Shown here piece by piece: positions 5,623 through 7,459 of a stretch of DNA of 7,459 nucleotides. Source of the stretch: Bacteroidota bacterium (GTDB lineage Bacteria > Bacteroidota > Bacteroidia > Chitinophagales > Chitinophagaceae); the NCBI GenBank assembly GCA_021780705.1, contig JAJXYG010000227.1, positions 1-7,459 on the forward strand, written 5' to 3'. The notes below the pieces were generated by a model. The model was given only the letters and a program-made list of their open reading frames with translations. It was not told where the DNA came from and ran no database searches. A program made the translations under genes and the position numbers. Every line of letters begins with the position of its first letter. Position 1 is the stretch's first letter.

Positions 5623-6918
5623 ATGGATTGGGAGGCACCCAGGATTGAACCCTCAAAATTTCACATATTGAGAAAGCCCCTATTTTCAAAAAACTTTCTG
5701 CTCATCCTTATTTTGGGGCTGCTCACTGCCATTGGACCTCTTTCCATTGACATGTACCTTCCGGCCTTTCCGGATATTGCCCGCAACCTCCATACTACCA
5801 TTGCAGAAGTGACCCTGTCGCTCTCCAGTTTCTTTATTGGCATTTCTTTCGGACAATTGATCTATGGTCCTCTGATGGAGCGATTTGGTCGAAAAAGGCC
5901 TCTTTATGGGGGTTTGCTGCTATACCTGCTTGCTTCATCCGGCTGCGCCTTGGCAGGTTCGATTCACCACCTGATCTTTTTTAGACTGCTGCAGGCCCTG
6001 GGCGGAAGCGTGGGCCTGGTGGCAGCCCGCGCCATCGTCAGGGATCTTTTTGAAGTGAGGGAAAACGCCAGAATATTTTCCCTGCTGATGCTGGTAGTAG
6101 CCATATCCCCCATAATTGCCCCTACTGCCGGGGGCTATATTACCACCTTCATCACCTGGCGTTTTATCTTTGTGGTACTCATCGCCATCAACCTGCTGAT
6201 CATGGCGGGCATTTATTTTTTGCTGCCAGAGACCAAGAAGCCCGATCCTGAATTCTCCCTAAAATTCCAGGCAATTTTCAAAAATTTCGGTGGAATCTTC
6301 AAACATCCCCAGTTCTACACCTATGCCCTTACAGGAGCAATTGCTTACGCGGGACTGTATGCCTATGTCAGCGGTTCCCCCTATGTCTTTATGGAAATAT
6401 TCAGGGTAAACGAAAGGCAATACGGGTGGATTTTCGCCTTTATTGCAATGGGAATCATTGGTTCCAGCCAGGTTAACAATTACTTTTTAAGAAAATATTC
6501 CAGCGAGCAGATCATACGCTTTGCCTGCTTCAGCCAGAGTGTGATTGGAGGCTGTTTGCTGCTGCTCACCCTGTTTGGATGGAGTGAACTTTTTTCCACT
6601 ACCCTGCTGATCTTTCTATTTTTATGTTGCCAGGGCTTTATATTTCCAAACGCTTCGGCGCTTTCCCTGGCTCCTTTCGGACATGTGGCAGGCAATGCGT
6701 CTGCACTTATGGGTGCCATTCAGATGAGCATTGGAGCCGGCGCATCCGCCCTGGTCAGTCTTTTTCAAAATACTACTCCGGTGCCCATGACCACTATTAT
6801 GGCCTGCTGCGCACTTACGGCCTTCGGGGTATTTCATTTTGGGGGAAAGATCATCAGTGATCATGCCGGTAAAAACCTGGTCAGGGAAGAAGAAGTGGAA
6901 ATGATCAGCACCCTTTAA
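5623..6918 (+). CDS. MFS drug efflux transporter, Bcr/CflA type (DHA1)
   Basis: This is an inner-membrane proton-coupled exporter of the major facilitator superfamily, drug:H+ antiporter-1 branch, most like Bcr/CflA multidrug transporters. It has 431 residues from ATG 5623 and about 12 hydrophobic segments. The first segment holds TAIGPLSIDMYLPAFPDIA (35-53), characteristic of Bcr/CflA. Motif A is GPLMERFGRKRPL (82-94), after the second segment; the RLLQALGG motif is at 121-128; the SPIIAPTAGG (162-171) stretch corresponds to the antiporter motif. A GTG at 5584 would add 13 residues and sit only 8 bases after the AraC stop. The ATG is preferred as it leaves a short cytoplasmic leader of normal length, but the GTG cannot be excluded. 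The substrate cannot be told from sequence. The close spacing to the AraC gene suggests co-transcription and local control. Confidence 0.92.
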   Translation: MDWEAPRIEPSKFHILRKPLFSKNFLLILILGLLTAIGPLSIDMYLPAFPDIARNLHTTIAEVTLSLSSFFIGISFGQLIYGPLMERFGRKRPLYGGLLLYLLASSGCALAGSIHHLIFFRLLQALGGSVGLVAARAIVRDLFEVRENARIFSLLMLVVAISPIIAPTAGGYITTFITWRFIFVVLIAINLLIMAGIYFLLPETKKPDPEFSLKFQAIFKNFGGIFKHPQFYTYALTGAIAYAGLYAYVSGSPYVFMEIFRVNERQYGWIFAFIAMGIIGSSQVNNYFLRKYSSEQIIRFACFSQSVIGGCLLLLTLFGWSELFSTTLLIFLFLCCQGFIFPNASALSLAPFGHVAGNASALMGAIQMSIGAGASALVSLFQNTTPVPMTTIMACCALTAFGVFHFGGKIISDHAGKNLVREEEVEMISTL

Positions 6919-6943
6919 TAATCAATAAGGTCAATCAGGAAGA

Positions 6944-7459
6944 TTAATCCCCCGCCATCCCTGAAAGTGAAGTGGAAGAATCTCTTCCAGGTCCATACTT
7001 CCTTTTCAACCAAAAGGCCACATTGACCAGGCCGATCAGGGCCGGAACCTCCACCAGGGGGCCGATTACCCCAGCGAACGCCTCTCCGCTATGGATCCCG
7101 AATACGCCTATAGCCACGGCTATGGCCAGTTCAAAATTGTTGCCCGTGGCGGTAAAGGCAATGGCTGTATTTCTGGAATAATCCGCACCCAGGGATTTGC
7201 CAATCCAAAAGCTGAGGAAGAACATCACGGCGAAATAAAGGACGAGGGGCAGGGCAATCCTCAACACATCCAGTGGGATTTGTACAATCAGCCGCCCTTT
7301 CAGGCTGAACATCACTACGATCGTGAAAAGTAAAGCTATCAGGGTAACCGGAGAAATTACCGGGACAAAGCGCTCCTGGAACCATTTTTCACCCTTGAGC
7401 TTTATCAGCGTATACCTGCTGATAACCCCCGCGGCAAAGGGAATACCCAAATAGATAGC
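6944..7459 (-). CDS. acr3: Acr3-type arsenite efflux permease (C-terminal fragment, cut by window edge)
   Basis: Acr3 permeases export arsenite across the inner membrane and belong to the bile/arsenite/riboflavin transporter superfamily. The window holds the last 171 residues; the frame is open to the right edge, reading [11 protein letters not shown] at the cut. Recognisable family sequence includes [39 protein letters not shown], the conserved [10 protein letters not shown] helix with its glutamate, and [18 protein letters not shown]. Four to five membrane segments are visible, as expected for the second half of a ten-span protein. The tail after the last segment (about 20 polar residues rich in Ser and Gly) is somewhat long. 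The N-terminal half, including the conserved cysteine region, is outside the window. The stop is 25 bases from the stop of the convergent MFS gene, with no clear terminator between them. Other ars genes would be expected to the right. Confidence 0.94.
   Translation of the reverse strand, partial: AIYLGIPFAAGVISRYTLIKLKGEKWFQERFVPVISPVTLIALLFTIVVMFSLKGRLIVQIPLDVLRIALPLVLYFAVMFFLSFWIGKSLGADYSRNTAIAFTATGNNFELAIAVAIGVFGIHSGEAFAGVIGPLVEVPALIGLVNVAFWLKRKYGPGRDSSTSLSGMAGD

Noticed and set aside
6919..6943. Possible bidirectional terminator between the convergent MFS and acr3 genes
   Set aside because: Only a short GATTAATC palindrome is present, without a stable stem or a T-tract on either strand.

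Overview
The window looks like chromosomal DNA of a Bacteroidota (Bacteroidetes) bacterium. The encoded proteins read like that phylum's versions of their families. Most starts lack a clear Shine-Dalgarno sequence, and one TAnnTTTG box (the phylum's -7 promoter element) sits in front of a regulator. This assignment is inference from sequence character; no rRNA or marker gene is present.

Left third (about 1-2141, minus strand): the promoter-proximal part of a kdp high-affinity potassium-pump operon. In transcription order it holds a 26-residue single-span membrane micro-ORF, kdpF (25 residues), kdpA (565 residues, with all four selectivity-filter loops visible) and the first 84 residues of kdpB, which runs off the left edge. 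The genes are separated by only 3, 5 and 22 bases. A possible, imperfect sigma-54-like promoter lies just ahead of the micro-ORF.

Middle (2259-3652, minus strand): a complete NtrC/AtoC-type response regulator (receiver, sigma-54 AAA+ and Fis-type helix-turn-helix domains), directly upstream of kdp on the same strand. A hairpin/T-tract terminator separates the two. The layout suggests that this regulator, and not an OmpR-type KdpE, controls kdp here. It probably starts at a TTG codon.

Right half (3844-6918, plus strand, divergent from the regulator): a tight three-gene set. It encodes a secreted, probably outer-membrane beta-barrel protein of unknown role, an AraC-family regulator, and a Bcr/CflA-type 12-span drug efflux transporter. 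They are close enough to be one operon, and the arrangement suggests a self-regulated efflux or stress module.

Right edge (6944-7459, minus strand, convergent): the C-terminal part of an Acr3-type arsenite efflux permease, cut by the window edge. No tRNA, rRNA, CRISPR array, insertion sequence or transposase was seen, and no gap of more than 300 bases lacks a gene. The features most worth attention are the two tandem micro-proteins at the head of kdp and the sigma-54-type control of that operon.
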